A stretch of 21,668 nt of DNA, from assembly GCA_017995875.1 (NCBI GenBank), contig JAGOIB010000010.1, positions 9,838 to 31,505 of the forward strand, read 5' to 3'. The stretch comes from Saprospiraceae bacterium. Its GTDB lineage: Bacteria > Bacteroidota > Bacteroidia > Chitinophagales > Saprospiraceae. Made by a program: the position numbers and the translations under genes. Positions 13,264 to 21,243 of the stretch are shown here, piece by piece (position 1 is the first letter of the stretch; every line of letters begins with the position of its first letter). The notes beneath the pieces are model-generated. The model was not told the DNA's origin. It searched no databases and was given only the letters and a program-made list of their open reading frames with translations.

Positions 13264-16071
13264 TTATGCTTTACGAAGGCGCTTGTACAAGCCCAGGAAC
13301 ATTCCCAACAACATGATCAGACTACCTGCCCAGAATAAATTGATGCCCGGGAAAAGGATGGCCTCTAATACGATGTAATCATTACGCGGGACATCCTGTG
13401 CAAACTCCAGCGCGAGTCCGGGATGATCAGATGACCTTGCTAAATATACATAGAATTCTTCTTTCTCCGGATCAATACGTTCAAGTTTGAGATGGAGTCC
13501 AAGATCCGGAACAAATGCTTTCATGTTCAGAGGACTACCATCACGAATGAAGAACAATGGACGTGCTATATGCTCACGACTTCCCGCTTTGTTGATGACA
13601 AATACTCCTTGTATGGCAATATCACCTTCCTCAGCCTGGTAATTAGGATGACTGACATTACGATCTATTCCTTGCAAAGTAATGGTAAGATCTTTCCAGG
13701 TTTTAGTCTCTCCGTTTTTAAAAGTAAGAGGTTCGTAATGGAGCACATCATCCATAGGCATCAGACTATCCATCGCTTGAGGACTGACACGTGCCCGCAG
13801 ATTAAATGCATTGACCTGATCCGTGATACTATACATGAGCCCTTTGCGTATCACCAGCGTAGGATAGATTTTCTCGTGTTTTGCTCCGGTCGAATCAGTG
13901 ACTGTAAGACAACCAGATAGTACAAGATCATTTTCTTCCTTCACATACTCCTTATGGTTGGTACCCAGCATGATGCTGTCAAGCGTGATGACATAGCTGC
14001 CGACATGTGTCGTATCACCCGGACTCATACTATGAAGTGTATACGTCAACATGCTATCGATCTTCTGCAGGTTGGCTTTGTCCTGCTGCTCCGGTGGCAA
14101 GCCGGCTACATACGTAAATACATCACGATCGAGATAACGTTTGGTATTTGGATTGGCCGTCGCCACTTTTGTCAGCTGACGGTTGTAAAGGATATTCGGA
14201 TGTGTTGTGAAATGTTCAGTAGTATCTCCCTTTTCCGTCATCTTGATAAACTCGACTTCATAATGTCGAGTCAATCCTTCAAGGGTATCTGATTTGTAGG
14301 TCACCCAATAATCGTTCATAAACATGGGTGAACCCTTGATGAGAAATACATTCTCTCCGACATTCAATCCTTCTGCTAATCCTTCTTGTGCAAACCGGTT
14401 TTCACTGATGATCCGTTTATTGAGCCCGCTCGCCATGATACCTATCAGCATCAATGCAAAACCTCCATGGGCGAGGGCAGAGGCCATTGAGGTCAGTTTA
14501 CCTTTTGCAAAACTGATCATGTAATCCACGTTGGTTATCACACCGAAACTTGCGGCAATCAACATGACGATGTATTGCCAGCTCGGCAATAAGATCCACT
14601 GCGCTAATAGTAACGCCAGAGCAGATCCAACGACAACTGAGATGATAATGTGTTTGATAAATTTTGGTTTCAATGTCTCCCATCCCATCGCACTAAACCT
14701 TAACATCTGTCCAGCTCCGGAAATAATCGCAAGTAAAACGACGATCCACAATTGAAAACGGTTGTGATGATCTATCGGATCCAACGGCATTGCCTTGTGA
14801 TATGGCGTCATGTCTCCTTTGTTGAAGATCGATCCATACACATCCACCAATTTATTATAGACAGGAATACTTGTGGAGAAGGTAATCAGGATAGCAGAAA
14901 ACATCAGGATCATCGACCCGACAAACATCCAGAATTCGCGGCTTTGAATCACTTCTTCTTTCTGCACGACCGGCATGCCTTTATATCTGGTCCACATAAA
15001 ATACTTGCCGAGCCCTGCAAAAATGACCATGAAGCCTACAAGTTGCCACTCAAGCCCCATCTCTGTGAAGGCATGTACACTTTCTTCACCAAGAATTCCT
15101 GATCGTGTAAGGAAAGTGGAGTAGACAACCAGAAGAAAAGATAAGATGTAGAATATGTAGGTTGACTTTAATGAATGCCCCGTATGTCTCGTAACAAAAT
15201 TGCCATGTAACGCCGCGAGTAAAACGATCCATGGTACAAGTGACATATTTTCTACCGGGTCCCAGGCCCAGTAACCACCGAAGCTCAAGGCTTCATATGC
15301 CCATGCACCACCCATCAGGATGCCGAGCCCAAGGATGCCTGTTGAAAACAGCGTCCATGGCATCACTGGTTTGAGCCACGCGGTATGTTCTTTCTCCCAC
15401 AAGCCTGTCATCGCAAAACAAAATGGAATTGATACTGATGCAAAACCCAAAAACAAAGTGGGAGGATGTATCGTCATCCAATAATTTTGAAGCAAAGGAT
15501 TTAATCCATTTCCTTCAATGAGTGGAAGATAATTTGGGTTGTTAAAGATGGGTGCATTCATCGTATCCCTCAACAAGAGAAATGGACTGCTACCCATGCG
15601 AAAGTCATCAGCGAAGTAAACTCCCGCTATCATCGATACCAGGACGAGTTGTATGAGACTCAGCCATGTCATGACACCAGGCTCCCATCGCTTTGCAGTA
15701 AGTACTACGACAGTACCTAAGACAACATGCCAGAACATCCAAAGTAGAAAACTACCTTCCTGTCCTTCCCAGAAAGCAGAGAAGATATATTTCATCGGCA
15801 GGTCATCGGAGACATGGTGCCAGACATAATCGTATTCGTACATCTGGCTCACCATCATGTAGAAGATGAGACCTATGACGGAGAGAATGGAAAAGGCATG
15901 AATACCCCATGAGATCCGACTCAATCGCAGCCAGGAAATATCAAGTGGATTTAAGGTTGTTTTTCGAAAGGATAGAATCGAAAGGATTGCGGAGACGAAT
16001 GCCAACAGGATAAAGAAATGGCCCAAGCGGCCCGGAAGGAGATGCTCTCCAATATATTGAATGTCCTGCAT
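13264..16071 (-). CDS. ccmF: Cytochrome c maturation protein CcmF/CcsA family (heme lyase subunit)
   Basis: 935 aa, polytopic. The WWD heme-handling signature GGYWAWDPVENMSLVPW is at about residues 265-281, and the WEGQEGSFLLWMFWH segment (101-115) and N-P-L-L-Q-N-Y-W-M-x-x-H-P-P are typical of CcmF. About fourteen hydrophobic helices run to residue about 560; then a large periplasmic region (about 565-905) precedes a last helix (INLFWAGSLIMLLGMFLGL). The protein is larger than Escherichia coli CcmF (about 650 aa), mainly through this region. CcmF receives heme from CcmE and joins it to CxxCH motifs of apocytochromes in the periplasm. ccmE lies 6 bp upstream on the same strand. No ccmA-D or ccmG/H genes are in the window. 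Confidence 0.92.
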   Translation of the reverse strand: MQDIQYIGEHLLPGRLGHFFILLAFVSAILSILSFRKTTLNPLDISWLRLSRISWGIHAFSILSVIGLIFYMMVSQMYEYDYVWHHVSDDLPMKYIFSAFWEGQEGSFLLWMFWHVVLGTVVVLTAKRWEPGVMTWLSLIQLVLVSMIAGVYFADDFRMGSSPFLLLRDTMNAPIFNNPNYLPLIEGNGLNPLLQNYWMTIHPPTLFLGFASVSIPFCFAMTGLWEKEHTAWLKPVMPWTLFSTGILGLGILMGGAWAYEALSFGGYWAWDPVENMSLVPWIVLLAALHGNFVTRHTGHSLKSTYIFYILSFLLVVYSTFLTRSGILGEESVHAFTEMGLEWQLVGFMVIFAGLGKYFMWTRYKGMPVVQKEEVIQSREFWMFVGSMILMFSAILITFSTSIPVYNKLVDVYGSIFNKGDMTPYHKAMPLDPIDHHNRFQLWIVVLLAIISGAGQMLRFSAMGWETLKPKFIKHIIISVVVGSALALLLAQWILLPSWQYIVMLIAASFGVITNVDYMISFAKGKLTSMASALAHGGFALMLIGIMASGLNKRIISENRFAQEGLAEGLNVGENVFLIKGSPMFMNDYWVTYKSDTLEGLTRHYEVEFIKMTEKGDTTEHFTTHPNILYNRQLTKVATANPNTKRYLDRDVFTYVAGLPPEQQDKANLQKIDSMLTYTLHSMSPGDTTHVGSYVITLDSIMLGTNHKEYVKEENDLVLSGCLTVTDSTGAKHEKIYPTLVIRKGLMYSITDQVNAFNLRARVSPQAMDSLMPMDDVLHYEPLTFKNGETKTWKDLTITLQGIDRNVSHPNYQAEEGDIAIQGVFVINKAGSREHIARPLFFIRDGSPLNMKAFVPDLGLHLKLERIDPEKEEFYVYLARSSDHPGLALEFAQDVPRNDYIVLEAILFPGINLFWAGSLIMLLGMFLGLYKRLRKA

Positions 16072-16077
16072 GGAAGT

Positions 16078-16503
16078 TTACATATTGCTCCTGACCAACA
16101 CCTCTTCATTCTTGTATTTCGAAGGGCATTTCATCAGGATGCTGGAAGCGACAAATTCATCACCCACAAATGTTCCGGTAGCCACCACCTGTTCGCTCAA
16201 CTCAAAATCTTGAGGTTTGGCAGCATTCAAGGTGACTTCGTGAACCTCTCCCTGTTGATCCGTCATATAGAATTTAAACAGGTTTGGGTTTTCTTCGGCG
16301 TTGTAATACATGGGTTTGTCCTTGGCAAGGATACCGACGACTTTGGCGGTTTCACCGGATCGTTTGACCTGAGCAAAAGAGCTATAAGTACTCATGTCTT
16401 TAGAGGCGGAAATGAGCATAATGACACCTGCGGCCATGAGGGCGAGGATCAAAATGGGCATCAGTTTGATGCCTTTGCGCTTTATGTTTTGCGGGTTATC
16501 CAC
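16078..16503 (-). CDS. ccmE: Heme chaperone CcmE, CxxxY variant
   Basis: 141 aa with a short cytoplasmic start, one helix at about 13-33 (KLMPILILALMAAGVIMLIS) and a periplasmic OB-fold domain. The family's heme-binding stretch near the C-terminus reads SSILMKCPSKYKNE: Cys126 stands where classical CcmE has its heme-binding His, and Tyr130 follows at the usual +4 position, so the motif is CxxxY, not HxxxY. Such variants are known from archaea and some Deltaproteobacteria; I also believe they are usual in Bacteroidota. It carries heme from CcmC to CcmF. It is first in an operon with ccmF and a DUF2520 gene, and is divergent from the ftsE-like gene. A match to the Bacteroidota -7 box lies 21 bases upstream. 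Confidence 0.92.
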   Translation of the reverse strand: MDNPQNIKRKGIKLMPILILALMAAGVIMLISASKDMSTYSSFAQVKRSGETAKVVGILAKDKPMYYNAEENPNLFKFYMTDQQGEVHEVTLNAAKPQDFELSEQVVATGTFVGDEFVASSILMKCPSKYKNEEVLVRSNM

Positions 16504-16523
16504 GTCGTTACTGAATCTTTGTG

Positions 16524-16531
16524 CAAATTTA
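16524..16531 (-). promoter_or_regulatory. Possible Bacteroidota -7 box (TAnnTTTG) for ccmE
   Basis: On the minus strand the bases read TAAATTTG, an exact match to the TAnnTTTG consensus, 20 bases from the ccmE start codon. I found no convincing TTTG at the -33 position, so this is a half-site only. Confidence 0.35.
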
Positions 16532-16603
16532 CGGCAAAATCGCCATTCACAGAGTCATTAAGTGTAACGAAACGACTCAAAAGAAAGTGCCGCAGGTATA
16601 ACC

Positions 16604-17275
16604 ATGAAAGAAATAGTAAGTTTAAAAAATGCCGGAATCTATCAGGAAGGCGTCAAAGTCCTCCGGGATGTCAATATTTCGGTCAGTCAGGCTGAATTTG
16701 TCTACCTGATCGGCAAGACCGGTAGCGGTAAAAGCTCCCTGATGAGGACGCTTTGGGGCGACCTTCCTTTGAGGGAAGGGGATGGCCAGGTTGCCGGTAT
16801 TTCACTGACCAAAATTCAGGATTCTTCTGTTCCGGTCCTCCGCAGGCGCGTAGGGATGGTTTTTCAGGATTTCCAGCTTTTCCCTCAATGGACAGTAGAC
16901 GAAAATCTCAGGTTTGTCCTCGATGCTACGGGTACCAATGACAAGGCTGAACAAGACAAGATCATCAGAGAGGTTTGTTCAGACGTCCAGCTTACAGATC
17001 AGATAAACAGGCCCGTACATCGCTTATCCGGTGGTGAGCAACAAAGAGCTGTCATAGCACGTGCTGTAATCAATAAACCCCAGATTATTCTTGCCGATGA
17101 GCCAACCGGTCACCTTGATCCGGATACTGCCGATGCGATCCTTCAGTTGATGCGCAAACTGGCCATGGAATATCACACAGCCATCCTCATGGCTACGCAC
17201 AATAGTCAGTTGATTGAAAGGTTTCCTGGAAGAGTTTATCGCGTTGCAGATGGTAGGGTGGAAGAAGTAGACTAG
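16604..17275 (+). CDS. ftsE: ABC transporter ATPase, FtsE-like (cell division)
   Basis: 223 aa, the size of FtsE. Walker A GKTGSGKS at 37-44, Q-loop in GMVFQDFQLFPQWTVDENL (Gln88), signature LSGGEQQR at 141-148, Walker B IILADEPTGHLD at 161-172 and the switch His199 in A-T-H-N. The G-M-V-F-Q-D-F-x-L and T-V-x-E-N sequence and the lack of extra domains fit FtsE, which with the membrane protein FtsX controls periplasmic cell-wall hydrolases at the septum. There is no ftsX next to it here, so a LolD/MacB-like export ATPase cannot be excluded. ATG at 16604 gives the expected N-terminus. It is divergent from ccmE with 100 bp between. An octad repeat array begins directly behind its TAG stop. Confidence 0.85.
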   Translation: MKEIVSLKNAGIYQEGVKVLRDVNISVSQAEFVYLIGKTGSGKSSLMRTLWGDLPLREGDGQVAGISLTKIQDSSVPVLRRRVGMVFQDFQLFPQWTVDENLRFVLDATGTNDKAEQDKIIREVCSDVQLTDQINRPVHRLSGGEQQRAVIARAVINKPQIILADEPTGHLDPDTADAILQLMRKLAMEYHTAILMATHNSQLIERFPGRVYRVADGRVEEVD

Positions 17276-17316
17276 GCGTTAAGAGCGTAAGAACGTGAGA
17301 CCGTAAGAACGTGAGA
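17276..17316. repeat. Octad tandem repeat directly behind the ftsE stop
   Basis: After GCGTTAAGA come GCGTAAGA, ACGTGAGA, CCGTAAGA, ACGTGAGA (17285-17316). It is the same word as in the array at 158-221. The first base is adjacent to the TAG stop codon of the ftsE-like gene. Confidence 0.75.
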
Positions 17317-17340
17317 GGTGAGGGGTTTGTGAATTGCTTG

Positions 17341-17360
17341 TACTGAGCGAAGTCGAAGTA
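17341..17360 (+). repeat. Dispersed 20-bp repeat (copy 2 of 3)
   Basis: TACTGAGCGAAGTCGAAGTA; see 10090-10109 for the opposite-strand copy differing by one base and 21450-21469 for a diverged third copy. Confidence 0.6.
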
Positions 17361-17363
17361 TGA

Positions 17364-17412
17364 GTTGTCAGTTGTCAGTGGGACTGGTCAATCGTGAGTC
17401 GTGAAGCGTGAG
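17364..17412. repeat. Heptad tandem repeat, GTTGTCA to TCGTGAG words
   Basis: Seven units in register: GTTGTCA, GTTGTCA, GTGGGAC, TGGTCAA, TCGTGAG, TCGTGAA, GCGTGAG. It drifts from one word to another within the array, and the second word resembles the reverse complement of the array ahead of udk. Confidence 0.65.
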
Positions 17413-17425
17413 GTGTGATTATTCT

Positions 17426-17628
17426 ATAACTCACCCCCGACCCCTCTCTGACTTAAGTAATTGCTGTTGGAAACAGATAATTTTAGGAGAGAGGGGAGAT
17501 ATGATTTAACTTTTTCAAAGACTATTGCATATTTGCCGATATACTTAAATCAAAACACCCCTCTCTTTTGCATAAGCACATGCGTATGTAAATTCAAAAT
17601 TTAAGAGAGGGGCAGGGGGGTGAGTTAT
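17426..17628. mobile_element. 203-bp inverted-repeat (MITE-like) element
   Basis: The ends are inverted repeats of about 29 bp, ATAACTCACCCCC plus CCCCTCTCT on the left and AGAGAGGGGCAGGGGGGTGA plus GTTAT on the right. Two internal arms carry the same word inverted, AGGAGAGAGGGG near 17490 and CACCCCTCTCTTTTG near 17558, so each half can fold on itself. The inside is AT-rich and has no ORF. No target-site duplication is evident. Elements of this look are common in intergenic DNA of several phyla; a transposase source is not in the window. Confidence 0.65.
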
Positions 17629-17657
17629 GAAAAGGATCCTGAGAAGGTGCAATCAAT

Positions 17658-17706
17658 AATTGTCAATTGTCAATTGTAAATCGTAAATTGTAAATCGTCA
17701 ATGGTC
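17658..17706. repeat. Heptad tandem repeat supplying a start codon
   Basis: Seven units: AATTGTC, AATTGTC, AATTGTA, AATCGTA, AATTGTA, AATCGTC, AATGGTC. The ATG at 17701 of the beta-helix gene lies in the seventh unit, where a T-to-G change turned AATTGTC into AATGGTC. Confidence 0.85.
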
Positions 17707-19701
17707 AAATCAATTAGTTCGTTTTACCTCATCATACTGCAAATACTATTTGTAGTTACTCTGCATTCCCAGGTGTTGCCTGTATTGCCCAATACGTCTG
17801 ATGTGGTGACGTGCTTTCCTGATACAACAGGTTATAATGTGATTACGGTTGGTCCGATAGGCAGAGATTATACAGATCTCCAGGAAGCGATCGATTCGGC
17901 GGAATTAAAGACCGTCATTGTACTTGATGCTGGTGAGACATTTAATGGAGGGTTTTGGCTTCCGTTTAAAGGAGATTTCGATGGTTGGATCATCATCACT
18001 TCATCGCGCATAGATATTTTGCCGCGCAGCCAGTATCGAATTAATCCTGGAGCTGCAACAGGTGATATCGAATTTCCTACACAAGCAGATGCGATGGCTA
18101 AAATTGTAACGAATAATCTATCAGGCTTACCTTGTTTTAGGACCAATGATTATGCTCATCATTATTGGCTTGTCGGATTAGAAGTGACAGCACAACCAAC
18201 AATGGTCAATATTTTCGGACTTATCAATCTGGGTGATGGATCTCCAGACCAGAATACGCTCACCAAAGTTCCTCATGATTTTGTCATAGACCGGTGTTAT
18301 ATCCATGGACATAAAGAAGCAACGGTTATGAAATATGGTGTACGACTCGATTGTCATAGAGCAGCCATTATTGATTCCCATATTTCCGATTTTCATAGTA
18401 TTGGTTTTGATGCGCAGGCTATCTCGTGTATCAATGGCCCGGGACAGTTTAAGATTATTAACAATTATCTTGAAGCATCTGGTGAAAATATTCTCATCGG
18501 TGGTGCAGCTCCTGCCATTCCTGGACTGGTGCCTTCAGATATTGAAATTTGCCGGAATTATTTTTACAAGCCATTGTCTTGGCGAGTCGAAGATCCATCA
18601 TATGCCGGAAAGCATTGGACGATCAAAAATTTATTTGAACTCAAGACCGGTAAACGCGTATGGCTTGATGGAAACGTGATGGAAAATTGCTGGGCGGATC
18701 TTCCGACAGGTCAAAGCGGATATGCGATCCTGCTAACAGTTAGAACTGAAGGGGGTAATGCTCCCCAGGCTGATGTCAGCGATGTATTGATCACCAATAA
18801 TATCATTCGCCATGTGGGGGCAGGTATCTCCATTTCAGGTTCCGACGATGGTGTTGGTATTCGTTCGTCGAGGATTCGAGTGTCAAATAATTTATTAGAA
18901 GATATCAATGGCCCTGCCTATGGTGATCAAAATGTGGGCGGCCCTAACGATGGTACTTTCCTCAAGATTGGTAAGCCAAAGGATGTGATGATTGATCACA
19001 ACACCATTTTCCAATCAGGTCCGATCACATGGGCATATGATGTAACAGATGGATTTATCTATACCGACAACATCTCGAATAGTTACACCTCAGCAGGTGG
19101 TTACCAGGGCATCTATGGACCCGGCCAATCACAGGGCAATAACACTATGGCTCACTATTTCCCTGATGTAAATGATGCAAATCAGCATTTTCATAAGAAT
19201 GTTTTGATCGGAGGCAATGCAAGCAAATACACAAACTTTAATTCCCTTAGTCAGAATTATTTTCCAACAGATGTTGATGCAGTCAAATTTGTGTATACAA
19301 GTGGTGGGGCCGATTATCATGCTTATGAGTTGTCATCCGACAGCCCTTTTTATCATGCCGGCACTGATGGAAAAGATATCGGTATCAATATTCAAGCCCT
19401 GGATTCTGCTTTTCTTGAAAGCCGCGATTGCCAGGTTGTAACTTCCGTAAATTCATTCCCTGATAATCATTCTCATGTCCGCATGTATCCAAATCCTGTC
19501 CAGACGACATTGCATTTTGACATGGAGGGTGGCATTGAAGACGAAATTATTGTGCAGGATATCACAGGTCGCATCCTCATGCGCCATCTACTTAATGAAA
19601 ACCATAAAGAATTGAATGTGGAAACACTATTACCCGGTATTTATATCATCTCCTTTTTATTCAAAGAGGGTCGCGAGAGTCAAATAATTATAGTGCAATA
19701 A
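17701..19701 (+). CDS. Secreted T9SS-sorted protein with right-handed beta-helix (pectate lyase-like) fold
   Basis: 666 aa. Residues 1-24 are a signal peptide (SFYLIILQILFVVTLHSQ). Residues about 46-560 look like a parallel beta-helix: an entry segment VGPIGRDYTDLQEAIDSAE as in many pectate-lyase-like proteins, then coils rich in I-x-N-N/N-Y such as FKIINNYLEASGENILIGG, DVLITNNIIRHVGAGISISG and VMIDHNTIFQSG. Such proteins bind or cleave polysaccharides; I cannot identify catalytic residues. The last 75 residues carry YPNP at 596-599, VQDITGRILMR and PGIYIISF, a T9SS type A sorting domain, so it is exported through the Por system. The next Met is far downstream, so the signal peptide requires this start, which sits inside a heptad array. 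No partner gene is adjacent. Confidence 0.88.
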   Translation: MVKSISSFYLIILQILFVVTLHSQVLPVLPNTSDVVTCFPDTTGYNVITVGPIGRDYTDLQEAIDSAELKTVIVLDAGETFNGGFWLPFKGDFDGWIIITSSRIDILPRSQYRINPGAATGDIEFPTQADAMAKIVTNNLSGLPCFRTNDYAHHYWLVGLEVTAQPTMVNIFGLINLGDGSPDQNTLTKVPHDFVIDRCYIHGHKEATVMKYGVRLDCHRAAIIDSHISDFHSIGFDAQAISCINGPGQFKIINNYLEASGENILIGGAAPAIPGLVPSDIEICRNYFYKPLSWRVEDPSYAGKHWTIKNLFELKTGKRVWLDGNVMENCWADLPTGQSGYAILLTVRTEGGNAPQADVSDVLITNNIIRHVGAGISISGSDDGVGIRSSRIRVSNNLLEDINGPAYGDQNVGGPNDGTFLKIGKPKDVMIDHNTIFQSGPITWAYDVTDGFIYTDNISNSYTSAGGYQGIYGPGQSQGNNTMAHYFPDVNDANQHFHKNVLIGGNASKYTNFNSLSQNYFPTDVDAVKFVYTSGGADYHAYELSSDSPFYHAGTDGKDIGINIQALDSAFLESRDCQVVTSVNSFPDNHSHVRMYPNPVQTTLHFDMEGGIEDEIIVQDITGRILMRHLLNENHKELNVETLLPGIYIISFLFKEGRESQIIIVQ

Positions 19702-19743
19702 AAACCTTTCCTATTTGCCTTCACCTCTGCACAATGCCTTTTT

Positions 19744-19902
19744 GGAACGCAGATGACGCAGATTGATTATAAAAAAAAGAATTTCGCTGATTAAATTTTG
19801 TCTTAGTTCAAATTGTGCACTAGGGCATAAATAATTGAATTCAAACAAGACAAATCTGCGAAAATATATTTCTAAATAATCAATCTGCGTAATCTGCGTT
19901 CC
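19744..19902. mobile_element. 159-bp inverted-repeat (MITE-like) element, GGAACGCAGAT ends
   Basis: Left end GGAACGCAGATGACGCAGAT and its continuation TGATTA match the inverted right end with a single difference over 26 bp; weaker pairing extends to about 50 bp on each side (TTTCGCTGATT against TTTCGCAGATT). The middle is unrelated AT-rich sequence without an ORF. It sits between the stop of the beta-helix gene and copy D of the two-hairpin element. The word GGAACGCAGATNACGCAGAT is one I have met in many bacterial intergenic regions. Confidence 0.7.
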
Positions 19903-19916
19903 TTTTTAATCTCGCT

Positions 19917-19996
19917 ATTTTAAGACTCCAGTCTTAAAATCAATATAAGTGTCTACTGGTTATTGTGAAATCACACATAGGCAGTTTGCAACTGCC
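19917..19996 (+). repeat. Two-hairpin intergenic element, copy D
   Basis: Palindrome 1 ATTTTAAGAC, TCCA, GTCTTAAAAT (19917-19940); 39 nt beginning CAATATAAG; palindrome 2 GGCAGTT, TGC, AACTGCC (19980-19996), then ATGTAATTTCAAA. CGCT precedes. Against copy B, stem 1 differs at pairs 5 and 10 and stem 2 at pairs 4 and 7, all four with both partners changed. It is in the sense of the beta-helix gene upstream and opposes the next gene. Confidence 0.85.
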
Positions 19997-20024
19997 ATGT
20001 AATTTCAAAAACGTTTCACTTTTC

Positions 20025-20045
20025 ACTATGCTCTCTGCCCTATGC
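20025..20045. repeat. Heptad repeat containing the stop codon of the outer-membrane protein gene
   Basis: Three units ACTATGC, TCTCTGC, CCTATGC. Read on the minus strand (GCATAGG, GCAGAGA, GCATAGT) the first gives the final Ala codon and TAG stop of the gene at 20040-20867, as the same word does for udk. Confidence 0.75.
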
Positions 20046-20867
20046 TTTTTTTAAGTGGATGGTAGCGCCGAACACAAAATTCAACTGATAAAAGAAAAAA
20101 TCCTGGCTTGCACTATCCGACGTTGACTTCGTCGTGCGGATATCAGGCATATTGATATACCCGGTCTTAAATTCAGATTGCAGGAAAAAGTGTTTGAGAA
20201 ATTCTACATTGAGGCCAACGAATCCGCTGATGCCATATCCGGAAAGATGGAATTCATCATAGCGTTCCATGCTGAGCAGGGTAGTATTGGTTTTCGGATA
20301 CAGGATGCCGCCGCCCAGGCCTTCTGTCAGGTTAAACTTGATAGAATGAAACGCCCAGATCTCATCCATACGACGAAGGTCCATATTGGCATAGTTCAAG
20401 CCATCGGTATGTTCAAATTGAAGGAAGTCCTTCTTGAGTTGTATATCTTCATCAGAATAGATGCCATCGTATTCGGTTCCTGAATTGGCAATAGTGCCGG
20501 TTATTTTGGCAAACTGGTCAGTTGTCATCACATACTTCATATGATCCGTTCCAATCGTGATGGCATAGTGGTTGTTGAAAAAATAACCGATGCGAAAATT
20601 ATATTGAGGTATCGTGGCTACCGCAGGATTGAAATAGTTATTGAAGGAAAACTTCTTTGGCATGTGATGGGCAGCCACATTGTCCAGGGTGAAATTGTAA
20701 TCAGTCCCCTCAAACGTAATATCTGATTTGCTGTAGGAATCCCAGTTCCAGCCCCAGTAGAAAAACAGATGTCCGGTGCGATCTGCAGGAACTATCTCCG
20801 TAGGATTTTGACTGAAGGCGGTTATGGAGCTGCAAACACAAAGTAAAAGAATGGAATACAGTTTCAT
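20040..20867 (-). CDS. Probable outer-membrane beta-barrel protein
   Basis: 275 aa. Residues 1-20 are a signal peptide (LYSILLLCVCSSITAFSQ). The rest alternates polar and hydrophobic residues with many aromatic strand ends: GHLFFYWGWNWDSYSKSDI, YNFRIGYFFNNHYAITIGTDHMKYVM, GFVGLNVEFLKHFFLQSEFKTGY and a last strand FFFYQLNFVFGATIHLKKA. This is the pattern of small Bacteroidota porin-like barrels; no ligand can be named. The final K-K-A lies at a run of A bases merging into a heptad repeat, so the true C-terminus may once have ended after the last strand. It follows the small membrane-protein gene at 76 bp on the same strand, with its own possible -7 box in that gap. Confidence 0.75.
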   Translation of the reverse strand: MKLYSILLLCVCSSITAFSQNPTEIVPADRTGHLFFYWGWNWDSYSKSDITFEGTDYNFTLDNVAAHHMPKKFSFNNYFNPAVATIPQYNFRIGYFFNNHYAITIGTDHMKYVMTTDQFAKITGTIANSGTEYDGIYSDEDIQLKKDFLQFEHTDGLNYANMDLRRMDEIWAFHSIKFNLTEGLGGGILYPKTNTTLLSMERYDEFHLSGYGISGFVGLNVEFLKHFFLQSEFKTGYINMPDIRTTKSTSDSASQDFFFYQLNFVFGATIHLKKA

Positions 20868-20911
20868 CTGTAGAGGGAAGTTATCCTGTTGTAGTTAAAA
20901 GCAATGAGGTG

Positions 20912-20919
20912 CAAAACTA
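20912..20919 (-). promoter_or_regulatory. Possible Bacteroidota -7 box (TAnnTTTG) for the outer-membrane protein gene
   Basis: The minus strand reads TAGTTTTG, an exact match to TAnnTTTG, 44 bases upstream of the start codon at 20867. No clear TTTG was found at -33. Confidence 0.35.
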
Positions 20920-20943
20920 CGAATTTATCCAGCTTAAGGATTT

Positions 20944-21243
20944 CTAGAGCATAAAATTCAAAGTGATCATCAGGATGATAATTAAGATACCTGCCAGGGA
21001 GCTGATGAAGAGATAATCCGCCATGGTTTCATAGACCATTTCTCTTTTAGGATTCGATGTCCGGATGGAAATAAAGGAGAGGATGCATGAAAAGGTGAGG
21101 AATATGGCAACTATGGAGGTCAGTATATCAATCATCCTCGTTTCTATGATATCGGAAATGTGCAGGGAAGTGATCACGAAGAGACAAAATCCCAGCAAGT
21201 TAGCAGACGTGTTGAGGATGTGTTTGGATGTATTGTTGGCCAT
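20944..21243 (-). CDS. Small unknown inner-membrane protein, three predicted helices
   Basis: 99 aa with hydrophobic segments at about 14-30 (ANLLGFCLFVITSLHIS), 40-60 (TSIVAIFLTFSCILSFISI) and 76-99 (LFISSLAGILIIILMITLNFML). I do not recognise the family. The loop between helices 2 and 3 is charged (RTSNPKREMVYETMADY). Hydrophobic layout and a clean ATG at 21243 support it as real; the overlapping ORF on the other strand has no protein-like features. The gene ends 76 bp before the start of the outer-membrane protein gene on the same strand, which may share its transcript. Confidence 0.6.
   Translation of the reverse strand: MANNTSKHILNTSANLLGFCLFVITSLHISDIIETRMIDILTSIVAIFLTFSCILSFISIRTSNPKREMVYETMADYLFISSLAGILIIILMITLNFML

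Noticed and set aside
13492..13920. 142-aa plus-strand ORF inside ccmF
   Set aside because: Antisense shadow of a convincing gene, with no recognisable features.
16018..16695. 225-aa plus-strand ORF across ccmE
   Set aside because: Antisense to ccmE and overlapping the ftsE start; both of those have clear family motifs.
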